Part shown: one piece after another, positions 15,232 to 23,875 of the stretch
How the letters are laid out: each line of letters starts with the position of its first letter
Numbering within the stretch: the first letter of the stretch is position 1
Assembly: GCA_036751905.1 (NCBI GenBank)
Contig: DAIOTP010000002.1
Coordinates: 1 to 64,000, forward strand
Reading direction: 5' to 3'
Source: T3Sed10-241 sp036751905
GTDB taxonomy: Bacteria; Bacteroidota; Bacteroidia; Flavobacteriales_D; Cryomorphaceae
DNA length: 64,000 nt
The notes under the pieces: model-generated
The model's input: only the letters and a program-made list of their open reading frames with translations
Told to the model about the DNA's origin: nothing
Database searches by the model: none
Position numbers and translations under genes: made by a program

Positions 15232-17665
15232 GCGTTGTTCGGTTCATCCACCAGCTGCCCGCAGTCACAAATCCCACCACCGTAATAGAGCTCAATGGCA
15301 TCAGTATTGCCGCAATCACGGGTTCGAGCAGGCCCTGTACGGCAAAAAAGAGGCCTATTCCATTGTACAAAAAGCTCAGCACAAAACTGGCTTTTACCAC
15401 ATTCAGTACTCCTTTTGCAAAGCCAAAGTAATTCCCCAATCCATCAAAGCGTTGGGCATCGAGGATGGCATCGCTTGCGGGGGTAAAGCGGAATACATCG
15501 TCGGCTACGGAGATGCCGAGATCACTCTCGCTGAGGGCGCCGGCGTCGTTGAGGCCATCGCCGATCATCGCACTCACATGCCCCTGCGTACGCAAATTGG
15601 CGAGGTAGGCCTTCTTGTCGTGGGGCGACTGCCGGAAATGAAGTGGTGCTTTTGCCCCGAAAAGGGCTTCCATGGCAGGCCGTGCGGCCTCATTGTCGCC
15701 GCTGAGCAGGGAGAGGTGGTGGCCTTGCTTGCGCAGTGAGGCTATAAGCACCTCAATACCGGGGCGCAGCGATTTGTCAATGGCCCACTTGCCGAGGTAT
15801 GTTCCTTCGGCGCTCAGGTGCACTTCGGTGCTGTTTGGTTCAGTTTTTTCAGGGGGCGCTTCCGCAAAAATGGCTGAGCCAAGGCGGTATCGTTTTTCAC
15901 CAAAGTTGGCTGCTATACCGCCTCCGGTATGCTCCGCATAGGCGCTGAGCGCGATGTTGGGGCTGGCCTTGCGGTGCATGCTACCGAGGTGGCGCAGCAG
16001 GTGTCGGCTCAGGGGGTGGGCCGATTGGGCCACCATGGCCTGCACGGCATTGAGTTGCTCGGGGCTGAGTTCGGCGCCTTGCCATCGTACCGCAGCACTG
16101 TCGCCGTGGGTGAGGGTGCCGGTTTTGTCAAATACGATGTGGTTTACTTCGGCCATCTTGCCGAGGGCATGGCCATTCTTGAGGTACAATCCCTTCCTGC
16201 CGAGGTAGCGCACCGCCGATCCAAATGCGAAGGGGAAACTCAGGGCCAGCGCGCAAGGGCAAGCAATGATGAGCACTGCGCTCACAGCATTCCATGCCAC
16301 CGGGGCATCATGCAGCAACCAGTAAGTAAGGGTGGCCGCGGCAATGACGAGCACTGCATAAGTAAACCTGCGGCCCACACGGTCGGCAAAGGCTTCGAGG
16401 CGGTGCACCTCTTTTTGGCCGTCCTCCTCGTTCCACAGGCTGGTAAGGTAGCTTTGGTTCACAGCCTTGAGGGCTTCCAGGGTGAGCGAAGCACCAGTTT
16501 GGCGTCCGCCGGCGAATACCTTTTCACCACAATGCACCTGCACAGGCACAGCCTCGCCGGTTACGAAGCTGTAATCGATGGCCCCTTCACCTTCGGTGAT
16601 GATGGCATCGGAGGGAATGAGCTCGCCGCTGCGCACGCGAAAAAGGTCGCCAGGCACAAGCTTCTCGATTCTGCAAGGTGCTTCCCCATTTGCCCTAAGG
16701 CGCTGCACAGAAATGGGGAAGTAGCTCTTGTAGTCGCGTTCGAAGCTGAGGCTGTCATAGGTTTTCTGTTGAAACCACTTGCCAATGAGCAAGAAAAAAA
16801 GCAGGGCAGCGAGGCTATCCATGTATCCGCCCCCGCCCAACACGAGAATTTCGTAGGTGCTGCGCAGCCAAAGGGCAAGGATGCCGAGGCTGATGGGCAC
16901 GTCGAGATTCACCTGCTTGCGGTTCACGGCCCTCCATGCACTGAGCAGGTAGTCTTGTGAGGAAAACAGCAGTACGGGGAGGCTCAAAAAGAGGTTCACA
17001 AGGCCGAAGAAGAAGCGGTATTGCGCATCGGGTGCGCTGCCGCCATGCAGGTACTCGGGCAGGCTGAGCAGCATGATGTTGCCAAAGCAAAACCCCGCTA
17101 CACCAATTTGATACACAATGCGCCTTGAGCTTGAGGAGCCCTTCTTGCTATCTGCTTCCGTAGTCTGTATCTCAGGTGGATAGCCTATGGCGGCCATTTG
17201 CTCTACAAGGTGGCGGAGTCCGAGCGTGTGCGGATCATAGCTGAACTGGGCTTCGCGCTTTACAAAGTTCACGCGCGAAGTGAGTACTCCGGGTACAAGT
17301 TTCTGAAAATTTTCAAGGAGCCATATACAACTGGCGCAGTGCATGGCTGGCACACGGAAGCGCACCTTGTGCAGGTCATCACTTTTGAAATCGAGTATTT
17401 TGTCCTGTATGGTAACGGCATCGAGGTATGCGTACGCTTCTTTTTTTGGGGCTTTGAGTTGCTTTATGCCGGGTGTATCGGCATAGCGGTAGTAGCCATC
17501 CATGCCGCAGGAGCTGAGCAACTCGTACACGCTGCGGCATCCACTGCAGCAGAAGGAATGGTCATGAAGGCTGATTTCACCCGGGGTGCATTGATCACCA
17601 CAGTGGTAGCATTTGTCTTCTTGCGTTTTTTCCTGTAAAGGTGCTGGAGTGGCGGCTCTGCTCAT
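15209..17665 (-). CDS. ccoI: Copper-translocating P-type ATPase for cbb3 assembly (CcoI/FixI)
   Basis: P1B-type ATPase of 818 residues that exports copper for the cbb3 oxidase. It begins with a cysteine-rich N-terminus (CYHCGDQC and CCSGCRSVY) typical of FixI, then an HMA-like domain with MHCASCIWLLE near residue 115, membrane helices, the ion-path motif ACPCALAL, the phosphorylation loop DKTGTLTHG, and the hinge MIGDGLNDAGAL. Length is normal. The final residues GMTNVE and the stop codon are encoded by the tandem repeat, so the native C-terminus has probably been replaced or extended. The start overlaps the upstream usp stop by 4 bases. Confidence 0.95.
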   Translation of the reverse strand: MSRAATPAPLQEKTQEDKCYHCGDQCTPGEISLHDHSFCCSGCRSVYELLSSCGMDGYYRYADTPGIKQLKAPKKEAYAYLDAVTIQDKILDFKSDDLHKVRFRVPAMHCASCIWLLENFQKLVPGVLTSRVNFVKREAQFSYDPHTLGLRHLVEQMAAIGYPPEIQTTEADSKKGSSSSRRIVYQIGVAGFCFGNIMLLSLPEYLHGGSAPDAQYRFFFGLVNLFLSLPVLLFSSQDYLLSAWRAVNRKQVNLDVPISLGILALWLRSTYEILVLGGGGYMDSLAALLFFLLIGKWFQQKTYDSLSFERDYKSYFPISVQRLRANGEAPCRIEKLVPGDLFRVRSGELIPSDAIITEGEGAIDYSFVTGEAVPVQVHCGEKVFAGGRQTGASLTLEALKAVNQSYLTSLWNEEDGQKEVHRLEAFADRVGRRFTYAVLVIAAATLTYWLLHDAPVAWNAVSAVLIIACPCALALSFPFAFGSAVRYLGRKGLYLKNGHALGKMAEVNHIVFDKTGTLTHGDSAAVRWQGAELSPEQLNAVQAMVAQSAHPLSRHLLRHLGSMHRKASPNIALSAYAEHTGGGIAANFGEKRYRLGSAIFAEAPPEKTEPNSTEVHLSAEGTYLGKWAIDKSLRPGIEVLIASLRKQGHHLSLLSGDNEAARPAMEALFGAKAPLHFRQSPHDKKAYLANLRTQGHVSAMIGDGLNDAGALSESDLGISVADDVFRFTPASDAILDAQRFDGLGNYFGFAKGVLNVVKASFVLSFLYNGIGLFFAVQGLLEPVIAAILMPLSSITVVGFVTAGSWWMNRTTLGMTNVE

Positions 17666-18423
17666 GAATTGGTAGCCGGTATGAAGAGCGTGCTGTGGTT
17701 GTCGTAAAAAGGTTTGAACTCTGTGTTGTCACCGTGCTGACCGATGAGGTACTCCAAGGTGCCAATTGCGATAGGTGCAGTGCTTTGAGGAATGGCGCGC
17801 AGATGGCGGTCGCTGAGTGGAGGCTGCACGTTGAGTACGCCTATATTTTCACTGTACTGTCGCAGGTATTCCACGAGCATCACTTCTTTGTCGCGGTCAA
17901 ACTCATAGTTGGGCACTTCAATGCGCAGGAGGGTCACATCGAGATGACGTGTATAGCTGGAGAACGCCTGAAAAAATTCTTTGATGCCCCGCAGCGCGGT
18001 GTCTGATCCGTCAAAAAGCAGGATGATGTTGCTGAAGGCATTGAATTCCTTAGGAAGTGCCACAATAGCGGCGGAGTTTTGAGGCAATTCATCGCGGAGG
18101 GCAAGCGTACGTAGCACATCTTTGTCAACCAGAACAAGATCGGCAAAGGCTGCGCGCTTGCGCATGGCGGTAGTGGCATCGGCGTGCAGTTCGGCAATCC
18201 TGAGGGGAATATGCTGGCGGGTGCAGGTAAGGGTTACCGCCTGCCTCACGCCTCCAGCCACGCGCCGGTGGGCAATGGCATCCGTCTGCATGTGGACATC
18301 ATCACGCACGGTACACAGCGTTACATCTATATTTTTGCCACGGGCGTAGGAGGTGATGAAGGTGCTGATCACCGCGTCATCCGTTTCGGGTGTGAGGATG
18401 GCCAGAATTTTCTTGTCGTTCAT
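17662..18423 (-). CDS. Universal-stress-protein-like protein heading the cbb3 operon
   Basis: A 253-residue cytoplasmic protein made of two Usp-like halves (N-terminal KKILAILTPETDDAVISTFI; second half IVALPKEFNAFSNIILLFDGSDTAL). The typical ATP-binding G-2x-G-9x-G motif is not obvious, so nucleotide binding is doubtful. Usp-like genes commonly accompany cbb3 clusters in Bacteroidota; the role there is unknown. It overlaps ccoI by ATGA and follows an FNR-like palindrome 73 bases upstream, which fits low-oxygen induction of usp-ccoI. Confidence 0.75.
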   Translation of the reverse strand: MNDKKILAILTPETDDAVISTFITSYARGKNIDVTLCTVRDDVHMQTDAIAHRRVAGGVRQAVTLTCTRQHIPLRIAELHADATTAMRKRAAFADLVLVDKDVLRTLALRDELPQNSAAIVALPKEFNAFSNIILLFDGSDTALRGIKEFFQAFSSYTRHLDVTLLRIEVPNYEFDRDKEVMLVEYLRQYSENIGVLNVQPPLSDRHLRAIPQSTAPIAIGTLEYLIGQHGDNTEFKPFYDNHSTLFIPATNS

Positions 18424-18495
18424 GACAGGCTTGAGCTTTGAAGCTGCTAAGGTCTGTACTACGCCGAGCGAAGAGAATGACGTAAGTCAAGACTG

Positions 18496-18515
18496 AAACT
18501 GATAATTGTCAGTTT
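18496..18515. promoter_or_regulatory. FNR-like palindromic operator upstream of usp-ccoI
   Basis: AAACTGATAATTGTCAGTTT: ten-base arms with one mismatch, core CTGAT-N4-GTCAG, the spacing of FNR-type sites. It is 73 bases upstream of the usp start, a normal distance for activation. A relative with core TGAT-N4-ATCA lies upstream of ccoS. The binding protein is inferred to be a CRP/FNR-family regulator encoded elsewhere. Confidence 0.6.
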
Positions 18516-18705
18516 TTCTTTGCGGGATACCTGCAGTTCGTGTCTTGAGTAGAGATCGCATGGCACCTGTTCACAAGTGTGTATGGCCTAAGGATGTGAG
18601 GCAGACATGTGGAGGAATCTCACAACGGCACTGAGCAATGCTTATCGCCTTGCACCATGTTCGAATAGGTATTTTCGGAGGCCAGACCTCCATGCGAAGT
18701 GCGGT

Positions 18706-19467
18706 CTACAAGGTAAAGTAGAAATCGTTGCTTTTGTAGTTCTGATACTTGTCTTTATCGAACATAAAGTAGCGGGCAGGCTTGTGGGGTACCCCGATTT
18801 GTTTCTCCTTGAGTGGAGATAAAAAGCTCATTTTGATAATCTTGCGCCGAAAGTTGCGCTTGTCGAGGTCAGTTCCCAGAATGGCTTCATAGAGCTTTTG
18901 GAGCTGACCCAGTGTAAATTTTTCAGGGAGCAGTTCAAAGCCCAGTGGTTGGTATTTGCTTTTGAACTTGAGCTCTTTGAGTGCATTTTCAATGATTTCT
19001 CTGTGGTCAAAACCAAGGGAAGGCAAGTTTTCAATGTCATGCCAAAAAGCTTCTTCGGCGAAGCTGCTTGCGTGGAGCTCGTACTGATCGGCGCGTATCA
19101 AGGAGTAGTAAGCTACCGTGATTACGCGCGCATCAGGTTGTGCCCGAATGCTTTTGAGCCATTCCAAATCGTGCTCCTTTGTCAAGCGGTTGGGATCACC
19201 GAATGAACCAAATTGTTCCAGGAATATATTGCTCAGGCCTGTAAGCTCATAAAGTACACGCTTTGCTGCCTCGTCGAGGTTTTCGTCTTCGCGAATGAGG
19301 TTTCCCGGAAGGGCATATACTTTTTCGTGTCGGTCTTTGGATATGATTTGGCCGCGGTCTATAAGGAGTACTTTGAGCCGTTCACCGTCAAATCCAAAAA
19401 TTACACAGTCTACGGATACGTTCGGGTTTAACTTGATTTCCGTAATGTGAGCGGTAAGTGATGTCAA
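18706..19467 (-). CDS. Nudix-domain transcriptional regulator (NrtR/AraR type)
   Basis: A 253-residue protein with an N-terminal Nudix fold (about residues 10-150) and a C-terminal winged-helix domain (about 165-250: FTLGQLQKLYEAILGTDLDK then RNFRRKIIKM). The Nudix box reads GNLIREDENL followed by DEAAKRVLYELTGL, in which the catalytic REuxEE is degraded to RVLYEL, so it probably senses a ligand rather than hydrolysing it. This architecture is that of the NrtR (NAD) and Bacteroidota AraR (arabinose) regulators. Which ligand applies here cannot be told. The start is TTG at 19467, the only suitable codon. It is divergent from the glycan operon and separated by 234 bases containing palindromes. 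Confidence 0.85.
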   Translation of the reverse strand: MTSLTAHITEIKLNPNVSVDCVIFGFDGERLKVLLIDRGQIISKDRHEKVYALPGNLIREDENLDEAAKRVLYELTGLSNIFLEQFGSFGDPNRLTKEHDLEWLKSIRAQPDARVITVAYYSLIRADQYELHASSFAEEAFWHDIENLPSLGFDHREIIENALKELKFKSKYQPLGFELLPEKFTLGQLQKLYEAILGTDLDKRNFRRKIIKMSFLSPLKEKQIGVPHKPARYFMFDKDKYQNYKSNDFYFTL

Positions 19468-19499
19468 TAGAAAATTCTTTAAAGTTCAATAGCAGGCGG

Positions 19500-19507
19500 C
19501 AAAGTTA
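19500..19507 (-). promoter_or_regulatory. -7 promoter element for the Nudix regulator
   Basis: Reads TAACTTTG on the minus strand, an exact TAnnTTTG match, 33 bases before the TTG start codon. No strong -33 box is seen. Confidence 0.5.
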
Positions 19508-19553
19508 GCAGATTGACCTTGAATAAGCCATGACTTAGTGTAAATTTGTACCT

Positions 19554-19600
19554 TAGCATAAATTGGTAGCTATATAGTTTAAATTCACAAATATATGCTA
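19554..19600. promoter_or_regulatory. Widely spaced inverted repeat TAGCATA...TATGCTA
   Basis: Seven-base perfect arms at 19554-19560 and 19594-19600, 33 bases apart, in AT-rich DNA between the Nudix regulator and the glycan operon. It could be paired operator half-sites for the divergent regulator; this is inference. Confidence 0.3.
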
Positions 19601-19650
19601 CGCAAAAAGCATTTTGTGGCTATTTTTAAAGCCAAGACTCATTCACCAAT

Positions 19651-19671
19651 GTTTGTTTTGGTCCAACAAAC
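19651..19671. promoter_or_regulatory. Palindromic operator overlapping the glycan promoter
   Basis: GTTTGTT-N7-AACAAAC, perfect seven-base arms, overlapping the -33 box at 19657-19660. A repressor bound here would block the promoter. The divergent Nudix regulator is the obvious candidate, by position only. Confidence 0.4.
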
Positions 19672-19686
19672 ATAGTCTTAACTTTG
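19657..19686 (+). promoter_or_regulatory. Promoter of the glycan biosynthesis operon
   Basis: TTTG at 19657-19660 and TAACTTTG at 19679-19686, spaced by 18 bases: both boxes of the Bacteroidota promoter with correct spacing. The first gene starts at 19702, giving a leader of about ten bases. Confidence 0.7.
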
Positions 19687-19701
19687 CGCCAATATAGGTA
19701 C

Positions 19702-20760
19702 ATGGCTAAGCCACCATTCCAAACTGATATCCTTGACGAAACCGATATGTTGTTCGCATCGCTCAAACTCGGTGAACGCGAACGCATGTATGTGGTTCCG
19801 CACCATGCCACCACTCCTGCCTACGCCATGCGCAATATGCACTGGCGCGGCAAGTTGATGTTCAAGGCAGCCATGAAGCGCCACTATGCCGCACTCGACC
19901 GCTTTTATCATGAAGCCCTTGCAAAAAAGGCTTGCTTTTATGGTCCGTTTAAGGGTGAGTTTGGTCATTTTTTGCTGCATAACTTGCCTTTTCTCTCGCA
20001 CTTGCACATGCAAGGCGTAGCCATACACTATTGCGGTATGGAGATGCATGGCCCATTTTTGCGCGATGAGGCAGGCCATGATATGGTACACCAATGGTAT
20101 CCGCTGCGCGATTTTTTTGCAGAAGCAAAGCCCAGTGCCAATGAAACCTTGCCTCCCGCCGATGTGCAGGGTGCTATTGAGGCTTTTCGCCAAAAGGCAT
20201 TTCAGTCAAAGCTGCCCTTCCTCGACATCGACCAGGCGGAACTGTACTGGTGGGCCTTTCGCAACTGGCAGCTGGAGGGCAAGCAGCACCGCTATGACAT
20301 CAGTAAGCTATATGCCCCTTCCGGAAAAACCAACAGTGTTGTGATTTTCCCGAGGAGCAAGGGTGCTGCAACCACACCCAACAATGGCGGCCCATGGAAT
20401 TATGCCGGATTGGCCCAGGCACTCACCCCTTATTTTGACCAAGTAAAGCTCGTAGGTCATCCCTCGCTCAGCGCTGATGTAGCGGCCGCGGGCAAGGTGC
20501 AGTGGTGCGTATCATCCAGCAATGCCGATACCCTGCTCCATTGTGCCCAAGCACAACTTATCATAACCCCGCACAGCGGAGCCGTACACCTTGGGGCCTA
20601 TGTGGATGCGCCTGTGTTACTCATTTTCAATGGACAACCCCCTATTAAGGGCCTCATTGATACCTTGCGCTTTCGCGCAAACCTTGATCAGAAGCCACTG
20701 AACTATGCCTTTAATTTGCCCGAAATTGTGAACTTTGCAGCGGCACTTCAGCGTCGATGA
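19702..20760 (+). CDS. Glycosyltransferase, family 9-like
   Basis: A 352-residue predicted GT-B glycosyltransferase, first gene of the glycan operon. The C-terminal half has SVVIFPRSKGAATTP..WNYAGLAQAL and TPHSGAVHLGAYVDAPVLLIFNG, resembling the nucleotide-sugar-binding half of ADP-heptose transferases (family 9: P-x-SG-x-x-HLA). The N-terminal half is poorly conserved. A heptose donor would fit the heptose genes downstream, but the substrate is inferred. ATG at 19702 is chosen because the promoter lies immediately upstream and the six preceding codons overlap the -7 element. It overlaps the next gene by ATGA. Confidence 0.75.
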   Translation: MAKPPFQTDILDETDMLFASLKLGERERMYVVPHHATTPAYAMRNMHWRGKLMFKAAMKRHYAALDRFYHEALAKKACFYGPFKGEFGHFLLHNLPFLSHLHMQGVAIHYCGMEMHGPFLRDEAGHDMVHQWYPLRDFFAEAKPSANETLPPADVQGAIEAFRQKAFQSKLPFLDIDQAELYWWAFRNWQLEGKQHRYDISKLYAPSGKTNSVVIFPRSKGAATTPNNGGPWNYAGLAQALTPYFDQVKLVGHPSLSADVAAAGKVQWCVSSSNADTLLHCAQAQLIITPHSGAVHLGAYVDAPVLLIFNGQPPIKGLIDTLRFRANLDQKPLNYAFNLPEIVNFAAALQRR

Positions 20761-21569
20761 TAACAGACTACCTCTTCCTTATTCCCCTCACGCCCGATAA
20801 ATCGAGCAGCGACATGCGCAAGGCTTTGCGCCAACTTTGCTTTGCGCAAATCAGCAAGCTCAACGCCAGCAAGCGGGTGTGGCTGCTCAGTGAATCGGAG
20901 GTGGATGATCCAGATTTTGAAGTGGTGAAAACCGGTGGATACACCAAGGAGGACAAGCTCTTTGAGGCCGGCTTCGCATTGCAGCAGCAACCCGCACTTG
21001 CGCGATACCTCGTGCGGCTCGATGACGACGACCTGATCAATCCCGCTGTGTTCGATGCCATGGCTTCATCCGACTTTGATTGCCTCTACGACCCCGTACA
21101 CTGGTTTTACGACCTGAGCAGTGGCAGGTGCAGCGCACAAAAGCGCCCATGGATAGCCAATACTGCTGTACACCGCATGGAGCATGCCCTCACCATGGTG
21201 CCCACCCGCGGCGGCTCACGGCTCGCAGCCGACAAAAATTTCCTCTTCGCCTGTGACCACAGCCAGGCTTGGCACCTCTACTATGCCGACAAGCGCACTG
21301 CCCTCACCGAGACCGACGCACCCCTTTATTTGCGCATCTTGAGCCCCCGCTCGCGCAGCAGCGGAGGCGATGATGATTTTGAACAGACCTTTCCTTTTTA
21401 TCTCCAGCGTTTTGGCAGTTGGAAGAGCCCATTTCCCTTTGAGGATGAGCAGCTGCATCCCGCACTAAAGCAACTCTGGACGGAGCGCGAAGGTGCCCTC
21501 CGGGAGTGGGAGCTTCCGCAAAAATCGTTTGTGAGTCGATTTCTCAACAAAATGCGCCCGGTACGATGA
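20757..21569 (+). CDS. Putative GT-A glycosyltransferase (rhamnosyltransferase-like)
   Basis: A 270-residue cytoplasmic protein. ARYLVRLDDDDLINPAVFDAM near residue 85 is a metal-binding DxD context, and the spacing of flanking segments (FLIPLTPDKSSSDMRKALR, IANTAVHR) recalls the putative rhamnosyl transferase family of surface polysaccharide loci. The donor and acceptor are unknown. Both ends overlap neighbours by ATGA (20757-20760 and 21566-21569), indicating translational coupling. Confidence 0.65.
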   Translation: MITDYLFLIPLTPDKSSSDMRKALRQLCFAQISKLNASKRVWLLSESEVDDPDFEVVKTGGYTKEDKLFEAGFALQQQPALARYLVRLDDDDLINPAVFDAMASSDFDCLYDPVHWFYDLSSGRCSAQKRPWIANTAVHRMEHALTMVPTRGGSRLAADKNFLFACDHSQAWHLYYADKRTALTETDAPLYLRILSPRSRSSGGDDDFEQTFPFYLQRFGSWKSPFPFEDEQLHPALKQLWTEREGALREWELPQKSFVSRFLNKMRPVR

Positions 21570-22459
21570 GGGGCTTGCAAGCACAGGTCGAAGCTTTCAT
21601 AGCCAAGGCTGCCAGCCTGCGCGTATGCGTGATTGGCGAAACCATCATCGATGAATTTGTAGAAGTGAAGTACGAAGGCCAAAGCATGAAAAGTTTTTGC
21701 CCTGTATTTCGCTATGCCCCCAACGGCATAGACCGCACCGAGCAGCTCGGTGGAGCGGCAGCCATTGCCGGGCACCTTGAGGCTTTCGCCAAAAAGGTAG
21801 ACCTCGTGAGCAATACCCAGCGCGAAATTGTGAAAACACGCCTTATTGACCGGGACGATCAAAAGAAGCACGTCGAAATAAACCGTTTCGATACCGATCA
21901 TTTTGGCCAGATCCAAATTGACCCGAGCCAGTATGATGTGGTGATTGTGGCCGATTTCGGCCATGGATTTTGCGATGGGCTCGAGGTGAATGGCAAGTTT
22001 CACTTCATGACCCAAACCAACAGCAACAACTTTGGCTACAACCGCATGAGCAAATGGAAGGCCTACGCTAAAAAAAGCGTGTGCCTCGATCTGAGGGAGG
22101 CATCTCTTCAGCTCAACCACAAAACCGACTTTGCCAGCCATGATGCAGTGAAGGAGTTGTATAACTATGAAATTGGCGCCGAGCAGCTCTTCCTCACTTT
22201 GGGCCGCAAGGGCTCAGTGTATTTTAATGGCAGTGATTATGTACATCAGCCCATGTTCAAAGCCGAGGTGGTGGATACCATAGGTGCAGGCGATACCTTC
22301 TATGCCTTTGCATGCTTGGTGGCCGAAATGGGTGAAGGACCCGTGGAACACTTGATGCGCATACCAGCCCTCGCCGCCAGCCTCTCCTGTACCTGGCTGT
22401 GCAATGAGCAAGCTGTAACCCCCGATAAATTGCGCAAGCATGCAACTCGATTCGTATAA
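21566..22459 (+). CDS. PfkB-family sugar kinase, HldE N-domain-like
   Basis: A 297-residue PfkB/ribokinase-fold kinase. The segment CVIGETIIDEF at residues about 16-26, the LGGAAAIAGHLEAFAKKV sugar-binding helix and the DTIGAGDTFYAF anion-hole/catalytic motif near 240 (catalytic Asp in GAGD) resemble the kinase half of HldE (RfaE), which makes D-glycero-manno-heptose 1,7-bisphosphate. Here the kinase is separate from the nucleotidyltransferase (24558-24986). The ATG at 21566 sits in an ATGA overlap; the open frame begins 60 bases earlier within the previous gene. The next gene begins 20 bases before this stop. Confidence 0.8.
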   Translation: MRGLQAQVEAFIAKAASLRVCVIGETIIDEFVEVKYEGQSMKSFCPVFRYAPNGIDRTEQLGGAAAIAGHLEAFAKKVDLVSNTQREIVKTRLIDRDDQKKHVEINRFDTDHFGQIQIDPSQYDVVIVADFGHGFCDGLEVNGKFHFMTQTNSNNFGYNRMSKWKAYAKKSVCLDLREASLQLNHKTDFASHDAVKELYNYEIGAEQLFLTLGRKGSVYFNGSDYVHQPMFKAEVVDTIGAGDTFYAFACLVAEMGEGPVEHLMRIPALAASLSCTWLCNEQAVTPDKLRKHATRFV

Positions 22460-22955
22460 AGCAGCCTTTGACCAATTCTTCGCCGACAGCGCCATCCGCA
22501 AAGGGATACAAGACGCCGCAGCCATGATTGCCCTTACCAAAAGGGTAATCTTTATTGGCAATGGTGGCTCCAACGCCATATGCAGCCACATGATGGAAGA
22601 CTATATGAAAATGGCTGGAAAGCAAACCCTAAGCTTTACTGATGCGGCCCTCATCACCTGCTTTGCCAATGATTATGGCTACGAAAATGCCCTCGCAGCG
22701 TGGATCCGCTTCAACTATCAGCCGGGCGATGTACTCGTAGCCATCAGCAGCTCAGGTGAGTCGCCCAATATTCTCAATGCCGTGGATGCACACCTGGCAC
22801 TGGGAGGTACCCTCATCACGCTGAGTGGTTTTAGGGCCAACAACCGCCTTTCGGCCAAAGGAGCAATTAATTTCCAAACCCCCGTTGAGAATTATGGTAT
22901 CGTGGAAACTTTTCACCAGGTAATCCTCCACGCCATACTCGACGAAATTGTATGA
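22440..22955 (+). CDS. SIS-domain sugar isomerase, GmhA-like
   Basis: A 171-residue single SIS domain protein. VIFIGNGGSNAICSHMMEDY near residue 36 and VLVAISSSGESPNILNAVD near 97 match phosphoheptose isomerase GmhA (GNGGS and S-x-SG-x-SxN motifs), which converts sedoheptulose 7-phosphate to a manno-heptose 7-phosphate. With the adjacent PfkB kinase and the later nucleotidyltransferase it suggests a nucleotide-heptose pathway. No GmhB-type phosphatase is seen in the window. Overlaps: 20 bases with the kinase, 4 with the next gene. Confidence 0.85.
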   Translation: MQLDSYKAAFDQFFADSAIRKGIQDAAAMIALTKRVIFIGNGGSNAICSHMMEDYMKMAGKQTLSFTDAALITCFANDYGYENALAAWIRFNYQPGDVLVAISSSGESPNILNAVDAHLALGGTLITLSGFRANNRLSAKGAINFQTPVENYGIVETFHQVILHAILDEIV

Positions 22956-23869
22956 GCAAGCACGTTCTTATTACCGGAGTGGCAGGTTTTATAGGCAGCA
23001 ATCTGCTCGATTACCTGATGGACAACACCGACTGGCGCATCACAGGAATAGACAACCTGAGCACCGGACGCCGCGCCAATGTGGAGCAGCACCTGGGCCA
23101 TAAGCGCTTCACATTTGCGGAAGCAAGCCTCTTTGGCCTTGAAAGCCTGAAACCTTACGAGGTGGTGTTTCACCTGGCAGCTTTGCCCCGTATACAGCCA
23201 AGTTTTGAGCTGGTCAATGAGCACATCCGTGAAAATTTGATGGCATCCATGCACCTGCTGGAGCTCATGGTCAAAGAGGGGCACTATCCGCGCCTCGTGA
23301 ACAGCTCATCGAGCGCCATATACGGCACCCCCAGCCAAATACCCACCCCCGAGGATGAGCCTGTGGATTGCCTCAGCCCCTATGCATTTCAGAAGTACGA
23401 AACCGAAAAATACTTCAGCTTGCTCGAAACCCGGTACCCCCTTGATTATGTGCACCTGCGCTACTTCAACCCCTACGGTCCGCGCAGTTTCAATCCCGAA
23501 AACCGCTTCAATGCCTACAGCAGCGTAATCGGCATATTCCTGAACCAACACAAGGAAGGCTTGCCGCTGCAAGTGACTGGCGATGGGCTTCAACAGCGCG
23601 ATTTTGTGCATGTGCGCGACCTTGCACGCGCCAATTATATGGCCGCTGTGCACCCCGCGAAGCTCAATACCGCCTTCAACATAGGCCACTCGGGCACCCT
23701 GAGTATTTTGGAGCTGGCACGCAAAATTTCAGAAAACATTACCTTCATCCCCAAACGCGAAGGTGAAGCAGCCATCACCTATGCCAATGTGGACAAGGCC
23801 AGGCAGCTGCTTGGCTGGGAGCCGCAAGAGCAACTCGATCTTTACCTTCACGCCGTTTTAAACTCATGA
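22952..23869 (+). CDS. NAD-dependent epimerase/dehydratase (SDR)
   Basis: A 305-residue extended short-chain dehydrogenase. It has the Rossmann motif GVAGFIGSNLLDYL near residue 9, NLSTGRR, FHLAALPRIQ, SSSSAIYG and the catalytic YAFQK (YxxxK) near residue 148, then GDGLQQRDFVHVRDLARA. Similar enzymes act as UDP-glucose 4-epimerases or sugar-nucleotide dehydratases; in this operon it may process a nucleotide-activated heptose. The substrate cannot be read from sequence. It overlaps the SIS gene by ATGA and is followed after 6 bases by the next gene. Confidence 0.88.
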   Translation: MSKHVLITGVAGFIGSNLLDYLMDNTDWRITGIDNLSTGRRANVEQHLGHKRFTFAEASLFGLESLKPYEVVFHLAALPRIQPSFELVNEHIRENLMASMHLLELMVKEGHYPRLVNSSSSAIYGTPSQIPTPEDEPVDCLSPYAFQKYETEKYFSLLETRYPLDYVHLRYFNPYGPRSFNPENRFNAYSSVIGIFLNQHKEGLPLQVTGDGLQQRDFVHVRDLARANYMAAVHPAKLNTAFNIGHSGTLSILELARKISENITFIPKREGEAAITYANVDKARQLLGWEPQEQLDLYLHAVLNS

Positions 23870-23875
23870 GAGCAT

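Noticed and set aside
14758..15285. 175-codon open frame across the tandem repeat
   Set aside because: It is made almost wholly of translated repeat and the N gap, and overlaps the ccoI end; low-complexity artefact.
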